Source: Candidatus Gastranaerophilales bacterium (GTDB lineage Bacteria > Cyanobacteriota > Vampirovibrionia > Gastranaerophilales > Gastranaerophilaceae). Taken from it: a stretch of 64,000 bases of DNA. Made by a program: the position numbers and the translations under genes. The notes under the pieces are model-generated. The model had not been told where the DNA came from, ran no database searches, and saw nothing but the letters and a program-made list of their open reading frames with translations. The stretch spans positions 1 to 64,000 of the forward strand of contig CALUWJ010000009.1 of NCBI GenBank assembly GCA_944324455.1, written 5' to 3'. The stretch's first letter is position 1. Every line of letters begins with the position of its first letter. This document shows, piece after piece, positions 9,601-22,002 of the stretch.

Positions 9601-9863
9601 AAAGACGCAAACCCTAAAGCAATAGCATGTTTACACCATGGCTCATCTAAAGGGCAGTTGCAAGTTGGTTTTGCACCTGCCTTGGTAAATTTAATCCCTG
9701 TTTCATAGTGTGGTTTGAAATTACCTTTAATTTTGGCACGCACAATGTTTTCATTGAATTTTAAATCTTCAATCATGCCCTTCTGAAAGGTCTCATATCC
9801 ACGTCTGTATGAGCCGGGTTTTGAATTATCTTTTAAATATTTATTATTAAATGTGTATTTCAC
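6696..9863 (-). CDS. SWIM zinc-finger SNF2-family helicase
   Basis: 1,055 residues with a GTG start at 9863. Near residues 68-80 is a SWIM-type zinc finger (CNCPLDEPWCKH). A long middle region of the bacterial SNF2-associated type precedes the SNF2 ATPase (from about residue 600): DDMGLGKTVQT Walker A, the DESQ box in ILDESQNIKN, SGTPIEN, and the C-terminal helicase lobe with LVSLKAGGTGLNL and DRAYRIGQ. Such proteins are ATP-driven DNA translocases like RapA/HepA, and the SWIM finger probably binds nucleic acid. The exact job is unknown. Convergent with prfA and not obviously in an operon. Confidence 0.9.
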   Translation of the reverse strand: MKYTFNNKYLKDNSKPGSYRRGYETFQKGMIEDLKFNENIVRAKIKGNFKPHYETGIKFTKAGAKPTCNCPLDEPWCKHAIALGFASLKNHFWEEYLYEKLNIEPELIDEELPMNENPMGDFIFHFNPKRRQNFFSILVMNRHTKKVIRDLEAVFKQIIQKQREEENFELNNSQKLEVVMFKMLLSQSRLDKKSGWYDIQINKFDEFFKMLSKMDDVIDAKTHKKIRFSDSIWNLCLDVNVSYVGNVLLSLYWKRNDIDEIYPFEEVRYFSRQLKWGRYKDVIFQTDASVSVIPQNLTKSSFSDIKDADGGKFVYEELPKLKEVMTVNMSEEMEKLTFEKRPPKCIVELGVDYDQSLKASLEFEYDGVRVPYQKQYKSPYVTIKDPQKDLLYWIKRDMQFEQAAYQMLLACRFAPVQSNNLALDKEYAIDFYNYYISKAGDGWEFIEKDDLSFYKLNKKGLKLIADIDFSQDGTDKFEIKLKGLADDREVDFEKIIDLTYEGAKYYNIPQGGQVSIPVDDVLSLLKSFNTYDVYKNDEDKYIVKTYRAGVVSEMEKMGITLKMSRSFSKFWKEISTFSTMDTTPLPKNLKADLREYQLKGFSWLWFLYKYGLNGVLADDMGLGKTVQTLALLQKAKEKDQKEPSLVVCPTSVVFNWEKEIEKFAPNLKYITLSGTERKKKFSEISKYDVVITSYALVRRDIEELKKETFRYVILDESQNIKNYQSQTSKACKMLNSKHRLALSGTPIENKLEELWSVFDFLMPGFLFDTNEFTHRFVTPIVENEDTEVQKRLKSQIYPFILRRMKRDVAKDLPDKIESVAYCELTPDQKDLYLQVLDSTKEELFKSIETVGLEKSRMSIFSALLRLRQICCHPRLYDKEGKLGINESGKFEQLQSMLEEIISEKHRILLFSQFVGMLDIIQEWLEKKGIKHEYLSGKTKDRQAVVERFNEDATIPIMLVSLKAGGTGLNLTGADYVIHYDPWWNPAVEDQATDRAYRIGQTKKVFVYRLITKNTVEEKIQALKSKKRSLVDSVISIDRNIVKSLTYQDIKDIFSI

Positions 9864-9988
9864 AAATTATCCGTGATAAACTACTTGCGACATATAAATA
9901 AGCACTTAAAACTTAAAACCACACCAGACTTATTCCATCCAGCCTCGGTAATTATAAAATAGCATTAATATTTATAAATTGCAAGTAA

Positions 9989-12743
<2,755 letters not shown>

Positions 12744-12745
12744 TT

Positions 12746-14071
12746 ATGAGTATAATCAAATTGTTAAGCAAAAAGCTTGATAGAATTATTTTTACAACGC
12801 CGTCACACAATCAAAAAGCTGTTTTTTCTCAAGAGTATACCTCTTTTTATAAACAGGATTATTCTGAAATTGATGGTTTTGATAATCTTCAAAATCCTGT
12901 AAATTCAATTTTGATGGCGCAAGGAAAAGTTTCTGATATTTTAAAAACAAAACAAACTTTTTTTGTTGTACAAGGTGCAACAACTGCAATTTTAGCTGCA
13001 ATGAAAGCTTTAATTAAACCATCAGAAAGAGTTTTGGTTGCTAGAAATTGCCATAAAACAGTTTTTAGCGGGCTTATATTAACAGGCGGTGTTGTTGATT
13101 GGTTCATGCCTGAAACAGATGAAAAATGGGGAATATATACAAAAATTGACCCTAAAAAATTGGAATCTACTCTTGAGTTAAACCAATATAAAGTCTTTAT
13201 TATGACTTCGCCTACTTATGAGGGTGTTAATTCTGATATAAATGAAATTTCAAAAGTTTGCAAGAAACATAATGTATATTTAATTGTAGATGAAGCCCAT
13301 GGGGCATTGTATAATTTTTCTGATAAACTTCCAAAAACTGCTATTGAACAAGGTGCTGATGTTTCTGTTAATTCATTGCATAAAACAGCAGGTGCACTAA
13401 ATCAAACTGCAGTATTAAATATTTCAAATACAATTAATAATGTTGATGTAACTGTTTTTCAAGCTGCTCTTAATTTATTTCAAACAACTTCGCCTTCTTA
13501 TCCATTATTATCAAATATTGAAGCATGTTTTAATTTTTTAAATTCAAAAGACGGCAAAAAAGAAATTGATAATTTAATTTTAGAAATTGAAAAAACTAAA
13601 TCAGAACTAAAAAGGTTTGGGGTTGAATTTTATGATGATGAAAACCATGATTCAACTAAAATTTTATTAAGAAAAAATGGTATTTCAGGTTTTGACTTAT
13701 CTGATTCATTATTTAATGAATTTAATATTGAAGATGAGATGACAAATCAAAATTCTTGTTTATTTTTATCTGGAATTGGTACTACAAGACAAAAACTCGA
13801 TAAATTAAAACAAGCACTTAAAAAAATTCAAACAAATCCATCATTTGAATTTGAAAATATTGATTTTCAACCTTATCCGATTGTCAAATTGCAGCCTGTT
13901 GAAACTTTTAATCGCAATTTTATTTATGTAAATAAAAATAATTCTCTATTAAAAATTTCAAATAAAATGATTTTGCCATATCCACCAGGGATTGGTTTAT
14001 TATACCCGGGGGAAGCAATACAAAAATGGCATTTAACATATTTAAATAATGATGTAGAAGTTATAGCTTGA
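12746..14071 (+). CDS. PLP-dependent Orn/Lys/Arg decarboxylase-family enzyme
   Basis: 441 residues of fold-type I PLP enzyme. DEAHGALYNF supplies the PLP-binding Asp, and SVNSLHKTAGALNQTA carries the Schiff-base lysine in the SxHKTxG motif typical of the Orn/Lys/Arg decarboxylase major domain (SpeA/YaaO-like small forms). The substrate cannot be told from sequence; arginine or lysine decarboxylation feeding polyamines is the usual assignment. The stop is TGA, showing normal TGA use. Seven bases separate it from deoB, so the two are likely an operon. No clear Shine-Dalgarno is seen before the start. Confidence 0.85.
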   Translation: MSIIKLLSKKLDRIIFTTPSHNQKAVFSQEYTSFYKQDYSEIDGFDNLQNPVNSILMAQGKVSDILKTKQTFFVVQGATTAILAAMKALIKPSERVLVARNCHKTVFSGLILTGGVVDWFMPETDEKWGIYTKIDPKKLESTLELNQYKVFIMTSPTYEGVNSDINEISKVCKKHNVYLIVDEAHGALYNFSDKLPKTAIEQGADVSVNSLHKTAGALNQTAVLNISNTINNVDVTVFQAALNLFQTTSPSYPLLSNIEACFNFLNSKDGKKEIDNLILEIEKTKSELKRFGVEFYDDENHDSTKILLRKNGISGFDLSDSLFNEFNIEDEMTNQNSCLFLSGIGTTRQKLDKLKQALKKIQTNPSFEFENIDFQPYPIVKLQPVETFNRNFIYVNKNNSLLKISNKMILPYPPGIGLLYPGEAIQKWHLTYLNNDVEVIA

Positions 14072-14078
14072 GGTAGAT

Positions 14079-15212
14079 ATGAAAAAAAGAGCAATTGTTG
14101 TGGTTGTTGATTCAATGGGTTGTGGTGCAATGCCTGATGCTGTTGAATATAATGATGATTTATCTTGTAACACATTAGCAAATATTGCAATTAAAGAAAA
14201 CGGGTTAAATGTTCCTAATTTTGAAAAATGGGGTTTAGGAAATATTATTGATATTAAAGGAGTTAATAAAACCGATAAAAATATTGCAAGTTATGCAAAA
14301 TTAATGCTCAAATCCAAAGGAAAAGATACGACAACCGGTCATTGGGAGATGATGGGGCTTGTTTTGGATAATCCTTTTAAAACATATTTAAAATTTGATG
14401 ATGATTTAATTAATGAATTTGTTAAACAAACTAATTGCAAAGGAATTTTAGGAAATTATCCTGCTTCTGGGACTAAAATAATTGAAGAATTAAATGATGA
14501 ACATCAAAAAACCCATTTTCCTATTATTTATACATCAGCAGATAGTGTATTTCAAATTGCACTTGATATTGATTTAATTCCTGTTGAAACACTTTATGAC
14601 TGGTGTAAAATAGCAAGAAAAATATTAGATGAAAAAAATTATGGTATTTCAAGAGTTATTGCCCGCCCTTATAGAGTAATTGATAGAAAGCCGACAAGAA
14701 TTGGCAGCCTAAGACATGATTATTCAGTTGAGCCGCCGAGAGATACTCTATTAAATATTTTAGAAAAAAATAATAAAAAAGTTCTTGGAATTGGTAAAAT
14801 TTATGATATTTTTGTAGGTTCTGGAGTGAGTGAAAAAATTCTTACAAAAGGAAATACGGATGGATTAAATAAGACTCTTGAAGCTATTAAAACTTCAGAT
14901 GCTGATTTAATTTTTGTAAATCTAGTTGATACAGATATGCTTTATGGACATAGGCGTGATTCTTTGGGATATAAAAAAGCTATTGAAGAAATTGATTTAT
15001 ATCTTGATAAATTTTTAAATGCAATAACTGATGATGATATGATTATAATTACAGCTGACCATGGGTGTGATCCTACATTTAGAGGTACTGATCACACTAG
15101 AGAAATGGTTCCTTATTTAATGTATTCAAAAAATATTGAACCGCAAAATCTTGGTTTAAAAGAGTCTTTATCTTATGTTAGTGAAATTGTTGGAGATTAT
15201 CTTTTAAAATAA
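14079..15212 (+). CDS. deoB: Phosphopentomutase
   Basis: 377 residues. DeoB interconverts (deoxy)ribose 1- and 5-phosphates in nucleoside salvage. It is an alkaline-phosphatase-superfamily enzyme with two Mn sites. Metal ligands and active site are visible: VVVDSMGCGAMPDA at the start, TTGHWEMMG (phosphorylated Thr region), and ADHGCDPTFRGTDHTREMVP near the end. GAGG overlaps the stop of the upstream PLP gene and serves as ribosome binding site. A terminator follows. Secure. Confidence 0.95.
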   Translation: MKKRAIVVVVDSMGCGAMPDAVEYNDDLSCNTLANIAIKENGLNVPNFEKWGLGNIIDIKGVNKTDKNIASYAKLMLKSKGKDTTTGHWEMMGLVLDNPFKTYLKFDDDLINEFVKQTNCKGILGNYPASGTKIIEELNDEHQKTHFPIIYTSADSVFQIALDIDLIPVETLYDWCKIARKILDEKNYGISRVIARPYRVIDRKPTRIGSLRHDYSVEPPRDTLLNILEKNNKKVLGIGKIYDIFVGSGVSEKILTKGNTDGLNKTLEAIKTSDADLIFVNLVDTDMLYGHRRDSLGYKKAIEEIDLYLDKFLNAITDDDMIIITADHGCDPTFRGTDHTREMVPYLMYSKNIEPQNLGLKESLSYVSEIVGDYLLK

Positions 15213-15227
15213 TTTTAAAATGATTTT

Positions 15228-15255
15228 AAAAAAGGAGCCATTTGGCTCCTTTTTT
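15228..15255. terminator. Bidirectional terminator between deoB and leuS
   Basis: AAAAAAGGAGCCA (15228-15240) pairs with TGGCTCCTTTTTT (15243-15255) around a two-base centre. A- and T-tracts on both sides suit both convergent transcripts. Confidence 0.85.
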
Positions 15256-17719
15256 ATTTAACAACGATATTTACCAGTTTATTTGGAACAACGATTGTTT
15301 TAACTATTGATTTTCCTTCTATTGCTTCTTGAACTTTAATTGAAGTTTTAGCCAGTTTTTCTAATTCATCATTTGACAAACCCTCGTCAGCTTCAATTTT
15401 ATCCTTAATTTTTCCGTTTACTTGAACAATTAAAGTTATGGATGATGATTTAGCTAAATTATCATCATATTTTGGCCATAGAAGATTATGGATTGATTCT
15501 TTTGCACCTAGTGAAGAATAGATTTCTTCACTCATAAATACGCATACGGGTGAAATTAATTTTAATAATGTTAAAAGTGCAAAACTCAAAACATCATAAT
15601 TAATTGAATTTTCATCTTTAATGTATTCATAAATAGCATTTGTAAATTCACGATATCTTGAAATTACTGTGTTGAATTGAAATTCATTTTCTATATCATT
15701 TGTGATTTTTTTAATTGAAATATGAACTTCTCTAACCATATTTTCATCTTTTTTGGATAGTGAATTTATATCAAAATTGTAATCCAATTTTATTTTATCT
15801 TGGAATTTTGAATATAGGCGATAAACTCTTGAGATGAATTTATAGCATCCTTCTACACCAGCATCAGTCCAATCGAAATCACGAGCCGGCGGTGAATCTG
15901 ATAAAATAAATAGTCTTGCAGTGTCTGCGCCATAGTTTTTATATATATCATCAGGATCAACCGTATTTCCTTTAGATTTAGACATTTTTGACCCGTCTTT
16001 TAAAACCATACCTTGAGTTAAAAGGTTTGAAAACGGTTCATCAAAATCAAGCAGTTTACAATCCCTTAGGGCTTTTGTGAAAAATCTTGAATATAATAAA
16101 TGTAAAATTGCATGCTCAATACCGCCAATATACTGATCAACCGGCAGCCATTTATTTACTTTTTCGCGATTAAAACATTCTTTGTCGTTATTTGCGTCAG
16201 CATATCTCATATAATACCAGCTTGAACACATAAATGTATCCATGGTATCAGTATCTCTCTGAGCTTTTGCTCCGCATTTTGGACAAGTTGTATATTTAAA
16301 TGTCGGGCTTGTTTCTATTGGTGATTTACCTTGAACAGAGAAGTCAACATCCTCAGGCAATAAAACAGGTAAATCTTTTTCATCAACTGCAACTTCACCG
16401 CAATTAGGGCAATACATAACAGGAATGGGTGCTCCCCAATATCTTTGGCGAGAAATCAACCAGTCACGCAATCTATATTGAGTTTTAAAATCACCAAAGC
16501 CTTGTTCTTTTGCAAATTGGGTGATTTTATCTCTGGCGTCAGTTGCTTTTATGCCGTCAAATTGAGCACTGTTTATTAATGTTCCTTTTTCAATATAGCA
16601 TTTGCCTTCTTCAAAGTCTTCCCCTGTGATAACTTGAATCATTGGAAGATTGTATTTTTTTGCAAAATCAAAATCGCGCTCATCATGATATGGAACCGCC
16701 ATAACTGCTCCTGTTCCATAATCAACTAAAGCATAATCAGCAACCCAAATTGGGCAAACTCTGCCTGTAAAAGGATTTATAATATGAGTTCCTAAAGGCA
16801 CACCCGTTTTGGTTCTTTCTGTTGAAAGTCTTTCAATTTCAGAAAGTTTTTTAGCATTTTCTCTATATTGTTTGACAGCTTCAAGGTTTTCAGGTGTTGT
16901 TAATTTTTCAATATCTTTATATTCAGGAGCTACAACAAGATAAGTTATGCCATATACGGTATCTGCTCTTGTGGTATATACAGGGATTTCAAGCCCTTCT
17001 ATTTCTTTTACTTTGAATTTTAAAATAGCACCTGTGGATTTTCCAATCCAATTTGCCTGCATTGTTTTAACGTTATCTCCCCAGCCTTTCAAAAGGTCTA
17101 AATCTTTTAAAAGTTCTTCTGAATAATCGGTTATTTTTAAAAACCATTGAGATAAATTTTTCTTTGTAACTTCACTGTCACATCTCCAGCATTTGCCGTC
17201 TATAACTTGTTCATTAGCTAATACTGTATGGCATTTTTCACACCAATTTACGGGTGCTGTCTTTTTATAGGCAAGCCCTTTTTTATATAGTTGTAAAAAT
17301 AGCCATTGAGTCCATTTGTAGTAATCGGGAAGGCATGTTGTAACTTCTCTTGACCAATCGACTGATAAACCGAGCATTTTAAGCTGTTTTTTCATGTAAG
17401 CTATATTATCGAGAGTCCATTTTTGAGGGTTTGCGCCATGTTGAATTGCAGCATTTTCAGCAGGTAAGCCAAAGCTATCCCAGCCCATTGGATGTAATAC
17501 ATTATAGCCTTGGGCTTTTTTAAATCTTGCTACAACATCTGTAATTGTGTAGTTTCTAACATGACCCATGTGTAATTTTCCTGATGGGTATGGAAACATT
17601 GATAGCGCATAATATTTTGGTTTGTCTGAATTGTCATCAACTTTATAAGGGTTAGTTTCTTCCCATATATCAAACCATTTTTTTTCTATTTTTGGAGCAA
17701 AATATTCTTTTTCCAACAT
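15254..17719 (-). CDS. leuS: Leucyl-tRNA synthetase
   Basis: 821 residues. Class I synthetase with the HIGH-type motif in MFPYPSGKLHMGHVRNY and KMSKS in GSKMSKSKGNTVDPDD. The CP1 editing domain lies between (TTRADTVYGITYLV). Zinc-type cysteines are seen at CEKCHTVL...CWRC and CPNCGEV/CPKCGAK. Nine bases downstream of thrC on the same strand, it ends the hom-thrC-leuS run. Secure. Confidence 0.97.
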   Translation of the reverse strand: MLEKEYFAPKIEKKWFDIWEETNPYKVDDNSDKPKYYALSMFPYPSGKLHMGHVRNYTITDVVARFKKAQGYNVLHPMGWDSFGLPAENAAIQHGANPQKWTLDNIAYMKKQLKMLGLSVDWSREVTTCLPDYYKWTQWLFLQLYKKGLAYKKTAPVNWCEKCHTVLANEQVIDGKCWRCDSEVTKKNLSQWFLKITDYSEELLKDLDLLKGWGDNVKTMQANWIGKSTGAILKFKVKEIEGLEIPVYTTRADTVYGITYLVVAPEYKDIEKLTTPENLEAVKQYRENAKKLSEIERLSTERTKTGVPLGTHIINPFTGRVCPIWVADYALVDYGTGAVMAVPYHDERDFDFAKKYNLPMIQVITGEDFEEGKCYIEKGTLINSAQFDGIKATDARDKITQFAKEQGFGDFKTQYRLRDWLISRQRYWGAPIPVMYCPNCGEVAVDEKDLPVLLPEDVDFSVQGKSPIETSPTFKYTTCPKCGAKAQRDTDTMDTFMCSSWYYMRYADANNDKECFNREKVNKWLPVDQYIGGIEHAILHLLYSRFFTKALRDCKLLDFDEPFSNLLTQGMVLKDGSKMSKSKGNTVDPDDIYKNYGADTARLFILSDSPPARDFDWTDAGVEGCYKFISRVYRLYSKFQDKIKLDYNFDINSLSKKDENMVREVHISIKKITNDIENEFQFNTVISRYREFTNAIYEYIKDENSINYDVLSFALLTLLKLISPVCVFMSEEIYSSLGAKESIHNLLWPKYDDNLAKSSSITLIVQVNGKIKDKIEADEGLSNDELEKLAKTSIKVQEAIEGKSIVKTIVVPNKLVNIVVK

Positions 17720-17728
17720 TTTATATTC

Positions 17729-18781
17729 CTATTCCTTTATAACTTTAATAATATCATCAATAGAGCTAGTTGTTTTATGAACAGTGGCGTTAGAGTGTTC
17801 AATAGCTGTTGTCGGGTCTTTTAAGCCATTACCTGTTAATATACAAACAATTTTTGAGCCTGATTTAATTTTGTCTTTTAATTTAATTAATCCTGCAATA
17901 GAAGCAATTGAACCCGGTTCAGCAAATATACCTTCTGTTTTAGCTAGTAATCTGTATGCAGATAATATTTCTTCATCATCAACCATATCAATGGTGCCTG
18001 AGGATTCATTTTTGGCGTTTAGTGCATATTCCCAGCTTGCAGGATTTCCTATTCTAATTGCAGTTGCAATTGTTTCAGGGTTTTCAACTTTGTGTCCTAA
18101 AACAATAGGAGCAGCACCTTTAGCTTGAATACCCATCATTTTAGGAAGTTTTGTGCATTTATTATCTTTATAATATTCTTTATATCCTTTCCAATATGCG
18201 GTGATATTTCCTGCATTTCCAACAGGGATAAAATGATAATCAGGTGCATCATTAAGTGCATCTACAATTTCAAAAGCGCCTGTTTTTTGCCCTTCAATTC
18301 TATATGGATTAACTGAGTTAACAAGGGTTATTGGGTATTTTGATGAAATTTCACGAACTGCATCTAATGCAGCGTCAAAATTTCCATTAATTGCAATAAC
18401 TTTAGCTCCGTACATCATTGCTTGAGATAATTTACCCATTGCAATATGACCATCGGGAATTAAAACATAACATTTTATTTTAGCTCTTGCAGCATAAGCT
18501 GCAGCTGATGCTGAGGTGTTACCCGTAGAAGCGCAGATTATGGCATTTGAGCCATCTTCAACAGCTTTTGTTACTGCCATTGTCATGCCTCTATCTTTAA
18601 AGCTTCCTGTTGGGTTCAAGCCCTCATATTTAAAATATATTTCAGCATCAAGTCCGATTTCTTTAGCAAAATTTTTTGCTTTGATTAAAGGGGTGTTACC
18701 TTCACAAAGACTTATGATTGGAGTATTTTCATTTACGGGTAAATATTTTCTATATTTTTCAATTAATCCTAAATATCTCAT
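17729..18781 (-). CDS. thrC: Threonine synthase
   Basis: 350 residues, the short bacterial form. It converts O-phosphohomoserine to threonine with PLP. The Schiff-base lysine is in [11 protein letters not shown], the phosphate-binding loop is [10 protein letters not shown], and [14 protein letters not shown] is typical. Three bases after hom, it is clearly operonic with it: hom and thrC are consecutive steps of threonine synthesis. Secure. Confidence 0.95.
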   Translation of the reverse strand: MRYLGLIEKYRKYLPVNENTPIISLCEGNTPLIKAKNFAKEIGLDAEIYFKYEGLNPTGSFKDRGMTMAVTKAVEDGSNAIICASTGNTSASAAAYAARAKIKCYVLIPDGHIAMGKLSQAMMYGAKVIAINGNFDAALDAVREISSKYPITLVNSVNPYRIEGQKTGAFEIVDALNDAPDYHFIPVGNAGNITAYWKGYKEYYKDNKCTKLPKMMGIQAKGAAPIVLGHKVENPETIATAIRIGNPASWEYALNAKNESSGTIDMVDDEEILSAYRLLAKTEGIFAEPGSIASIAGLIKLKDKIKSGSKIVCILTGNGLKDPTTAIEHSNATVHKTTSSIDDIIKVIKE

Positions 18782-18784
18782 AAC

Positions 18785-20044
18785 TTACATAACCCTTATT
18801 TTATTTTCAACTCTAATGTTATTATCTTTTGATATTTTATCAATCATTGAATTTACATCTTTTTCATAGCAGCTTTCTGTTATTACAATTATTGTTGCGT
18901 TAGGGTTATCTATGACTCCTTTTTGAATAATACATGAAAGATTGATTTTAAATTCTCCGCAAGCAGAGCCTATTTTACCAATTACCCCCGGTTCATTATT
19001 GGCGCTGATTCTTAAGTAATAGCAGTTTTTTGTGTCATTAATGTTTATTAAATTGGCATATTCATTATGGTTACACATTGTCATAGGTAATACCTTTGAA
19101 TTTGTGCCAAGTTCTGCTTTTATAGATAAAATATCCCCGACAACAGAGCTTGCTGTTGGGAATTGCCCCGCTCCGGGGCCTACAAACATAACTTTATCAA
19201 CAGGAAAACCTGATAACAAAACTGCATTTGTTGCATTTTTAATTTCTGATATCGATTTTTTCTTATCAACAAGCATTGGATGGACCCTGATATCAAGTTT
19301 ATCGGAATTTTCAACTTTTTTTGCTTGTGCAATAAGTTTAATTTTATATCCCAATTCATCTGCAATTTGTATGTCGCCTGCTGAAATTTTTGTAATACCT
19401 TCTCGATAGATTTTTGTATAATCAATTCTTTTATTAAATACAATATTGGCTAAAATTGCTATTTTATACATAGCATCATAACCCTCAACATCTCCAGTTG
19501 GGTCAGTTTCGGCGTAGCCAAGTTTTTGCGCTTTTGATAAACATTCTTCATATGAAAGATTTTCTTCTTCCATTTTAGTTAAGATATAGTTTGTTGTACC
19601 GTTTAATATGCCTGCAACAGAGTTAAAGTCATTAGCTTTTAAGCTTGTTTTAATGGGAAGTATTATAGGAATACCTCCTGCAACCGCTGCTTCATACATT
19701 ATTACAACGTTGTTTTCTCGAGCTAAATCAAATAATTCAGCGCCATGTTTTGCTAAAAGTTCCTTATTAGCTGTTACAATATGTTTTTTGTTTTTAATTG
19801 CTTCAATTAAAACATCTTTAACATAAACTGACCCTGCAACTTCGACCACAATATCTATTTCAGGGTTTTTTGCAATTTCAAAAGGGTCTGTTGTGATGTG
19901 TTTAACTTCAACTTCTCTTTTTTTATCTAGATTTTTTACAGCTGCTGAAGTTATTTCAATATCTTTGAACTTTGATAGTACCTTAACAACTCCGCTGCCA
20001 ACGGTGCCTAAACCGATTATTCCAATTTTAATTTTATTTTCCAT
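18785..20044 (-). CDS. hom: Homoserine dehydrogenase with ACT domain
   Basis: 419 residues. It reduces aspartate semialdehyde to homoserine. NAD(P)-binding GLGTVGSGVVKVL is at the N-terminus; catalytic-domain motifs include ANKELLAKHG, GILNGTTNYILTKM and GYAETDPTGDVEGYDA. The C-terminal ~80 residues (YYLRISANNEPGVIGKIG...) form an ACT domain, commonly the site of threonine feedback. First gene of hom-thrC-leuS; divergent from gltX across 71 bases. Secure. Confidence 0.96.
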   Translation of the reverse strand: MENKIKIGIIGLGTVGSGVVKVLSKFKDIEITSAAVKNLDKKREVEVKHITTDPFEIAKNPEIDIVVEVAGSVYVKDVLIEAIKNKKHIVTANKELLAKHGAELFDLARENNVVIMYEAAVAGGIPIILPIKTSLKANDFNSVAGILNGTTNYILTKMEEENLSYEECLSKAQKLGYAETDPTGDVEGYDAMYKIAILANIVFNKRIDYTKIYREGITKISAGDIQIADELGYKIKLIAQAKKVENSDKLDIRVHPMLVDKKKSISEIKNATNAVLLSGFPVDKVMFVGPGAGQFPTASSVVGDILSIKAELGTNSKVLPMTMCNHNEYANLININDTKNCYYLRISANNEPGVIGKIGSACGEFKINLSCIIQKGVIDNPNATIIVITESCYEKDVNSMIDKISKDNNIRVENKIRVM

Positions 20045-20115
20045 AAGAAAATAATAACATAAATTTATTTTTGTTGTAATATTGTTGCATAAAGAATATT
20101 TATGAGGATTAAAAA

Positions 20116-21555
20116 ATGAGTGAAGACAAAATAAGAGTTAGGATTGCTCCTTCTCCATCAGGTAATTTGCACATAGGAACAGCAAGAACTGCTCTTTTTA
20201 ATTATTTATTTGCTAAAAAAACAGGCGGAGAATACGTTTTAAGAATTGAAGATACAGATTTAGATAGATCATCTGAAGCATATAAACAAAATATATTTGA
20301 TTCACTAAAGGCTCTGGGTCTTAATTGGGATGAAGGTCCTGATGTAGGCGGGCCCTATGGACCATATAAACAATCAGAAAGATTTGATATATATCCCAAA
20401 TACGCTCAAATGCTTATTGATAAAGGTTATGCGTATGAATGTTTTTGCTCTAATGAAGACTTGGATGAAGAACACAGAATCGCTGAAGAAAAGAAAATTC
20501 CATATAAATATTCAAGAAAATGTTTAAATTTAACTAAAGAACAAAAAGATGAGCTTAAAGCAAAAGGAATTAAACCTTCAATCAGATTTAAAGTTGATGC
20601 AAAAGAATTAATTTTTAATGATTTAGTTAAGGGCGAATTAAAATTTGATACAGGTTTAATTGGCGATTTTGCAATAATGAAATCAAATGGCACACCTACA
20701 TATAATTTTGCCGTTGTAATTGATGATATGTTGATGAAAATCAGCCATGTAATAAGAGGAGAAGACCACATTTCAAATACTCCAAAACAAATTTTGATTT
20801 ATGAAGCATTGGGTGCTCCTGTTCCTAAATTTGGACATTTGGGCATGATTTTAGCTCCAGACAGGAGTAAATTATCAAAAAGACATGGTGCAACTGCTGT
20901 TTCAGATTTTATTAAAGAAGGCTATTTAACAGAGGCTTTATTAAATTTTGTTGCTTTATTAGGCTGGGCGCCATCAGACGGTGTTGAAATTAAAAATGTT
21001 GATGAAATTGCAGCAGATTTCAGAATAAATGAAGTTTCAAGTTCTAATTCAATTTTTGAATATGAAAAATTAAACTGGATGAACGGTCAATATATAAAAC
21101 ATATGGATATTTCTAAATTAACAGATTTAGCTATACCATTTTTAAATATGTATGATCTAAATAAATATTCAAGAAAACAACTTGAACACATTATTGAAGT
21201 AACAAGAGAACCAATTACGTTATTAAAAGATCTTGTCAACGATACGCAATATTTCTTTGAAGAACCAAAGTATGATGAAGTTGAAGAAATCTTAAAAGGT
21301 GATGTTGCTAAACTTGTTCTTCCGAAGTTTAAAAATGATGTTGAAACTTATGATTTTAATAATGAAGAAGATATTCACGATAAATTAGCTGATTTAAGAA
21401 CTTACTTTAAAGAAAACCACGGTTTTAAACCCAAAGAAACAATGTGGGCAATAAGAAGCGCTCTAACCGGCAGAACAAGAGGCGCTGATATGGTTGCAAC
21501 AATTCAGATTTTAGGAAAAGACGAAGTTCTAAAAAGATTAGAAAAATTAATATAA
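20116..21555 (+). CDS. gltX: Glutamyl-tRNA synthetase
   Basis: 479 residues. Class I synthetase: the HIGH-type motif is in APSPSGNLHIGTARTALF and the KMSKS-type motif in DRSKLSKRHGA. The DTDLDRSS segment and the internal CFC...C cysteines are usual for bacterial GluRS. GAGGA precedes ATG 20116. In organisms lacking GlnRS it also charges tRNA-Gln for amidation; the window cannot decide that. Followed by two hairpins. Secure. Confidence 0.96.
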   Translation: MSEDKIRVRIAPSPSGNLHIGTARTALFNYLFAKKTGGEYVLRIEDTDLDRSSEAYKQNIFDSLKALGLNWDEGPDVGGPYGPYKQSERFDIYPKYAQMLIDKGYAYECFCSNEDLDEEHRIAEEKKIPYKYSRKCLNLTKEQKDELKAKGIKPSIRFKVDAKELIFNDLVKGELKFDTGLIGDFAIMKSNGTPTYNFAVVIDDMLMKISHVIRGEDHISNTPKQILIYEALGAPVPKFGHLGMILAPDRSKLSKRHGATAVSDFIKEGYLTEALLNFVALLGWAPSDGVEIKNVDEIAADFRINEVSSSNSIFEYEKLNWMNGQYIKHMDISKLTDLAIPFLNMYDLNKYSRKQLEHIIEVTREPITLLKDLVNDTQYFFEEPKYDEVEEILKGDVAKLVLPKFKNDVETYDFNNEEDIHDKLADLRTYFKENHGFKPKETMWAIRSALTGRTRGADMVATIQILGKDEVLKRLEKLI

Positions 21556-21557
21556 TT

Positions 21558-21583
21558 AAAATGAGCCAATTTTGGCTCATTTT
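21558..21583 (+). terminator. gltX terminator
   Basis: AAAATGAGCCAA (21558-21569) pairs with TTGGCTCATTTT (21572-21583), with a continuing T-run. Confidence 0.9.
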
Positions 21584-21598
21584 TTTGTATAAAAAAAT

Positions 21599-21616
21599 CC
21601 TCGCTAAAAAGCGAGG
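21599..21616. terminator. Second hairpin, good terminator for the minus strand
   Basis: CCTCGCT (21599-21605), loop AAAA, AGCGAGG (21610-21616). On the minus strand it is followed by ATTTTTTTA, so it would end a leftward transcript; on the plus strand it backs up the gltX terminator. Its orientation implies a transcript coming from the right (21,650-21,900). Confidence 0.65.
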
Positions 21617-22002
21617 CTTTTCTATCTGGTACATAGAAAGGATGGAAAGGTTAGGAAAAATGTAGGTGTGTGTAAATCTAAGTTAAAGTACAAAATATAT
21701 AAGCATATCTTGTATCAGTTGTATAATACTCCTAAAAATAATCTCATATAGTATATAAATGCCAATAATAGAAATTTTATAACCAAAAAAATCTTTATTT
21801 TTTTCATTTTTACATTTCTTAATGTATGATTTTACACTTATTTTTGCTTGTTTTTTAATGTTTGCCATTTAGTGCGCTTTTGCTAAATAGTATTTACTAC
21901 ACTTAAAAATATCCTCAAAATTCAAGCTATTCAATAATTTTAGGGGTTTTTATTTTGTGGAATTAAATATATAGATAGGTCATACTAACAAGCATAGGTG
22001 AA
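21617..22002. other. Gene-poor 386-bp gap
   Basis: AT-rich stretch holding one weak minus-strand open frame (listed separately) and a plausible AGGTGAA ribosome binding site for the following gene. I see no tRNA, repeat array or riboswitch. Confidence 0.4.
21683..21868 (-). other. Doubtful 61-residue frame with an S20-like start
   Basis: The frame begins MANIKKQAKISVKSYIKK, reminiscent of the start of ribosomal protein S20 (MANIK...). It then turns into unrelated hydrophobic sequence and stops at 61 residues, whereas S20 is about 85-95 residues. No Shine-Dalgarno is visible. A minus-strand terminator hairpin sits just downstream (21599-21616), so something may be transcribed. It could be a small membrane protein, a degraded rpsT copy or chance. 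Low confidence. Confidence 0.2.

Noticed and set aside
21683-21868. rpsT (ribosomal protein S20)
   Set aside because: Only the first dozen residues resemble S20; the rest is hydrophobic, too short and without a ribosome binding site.
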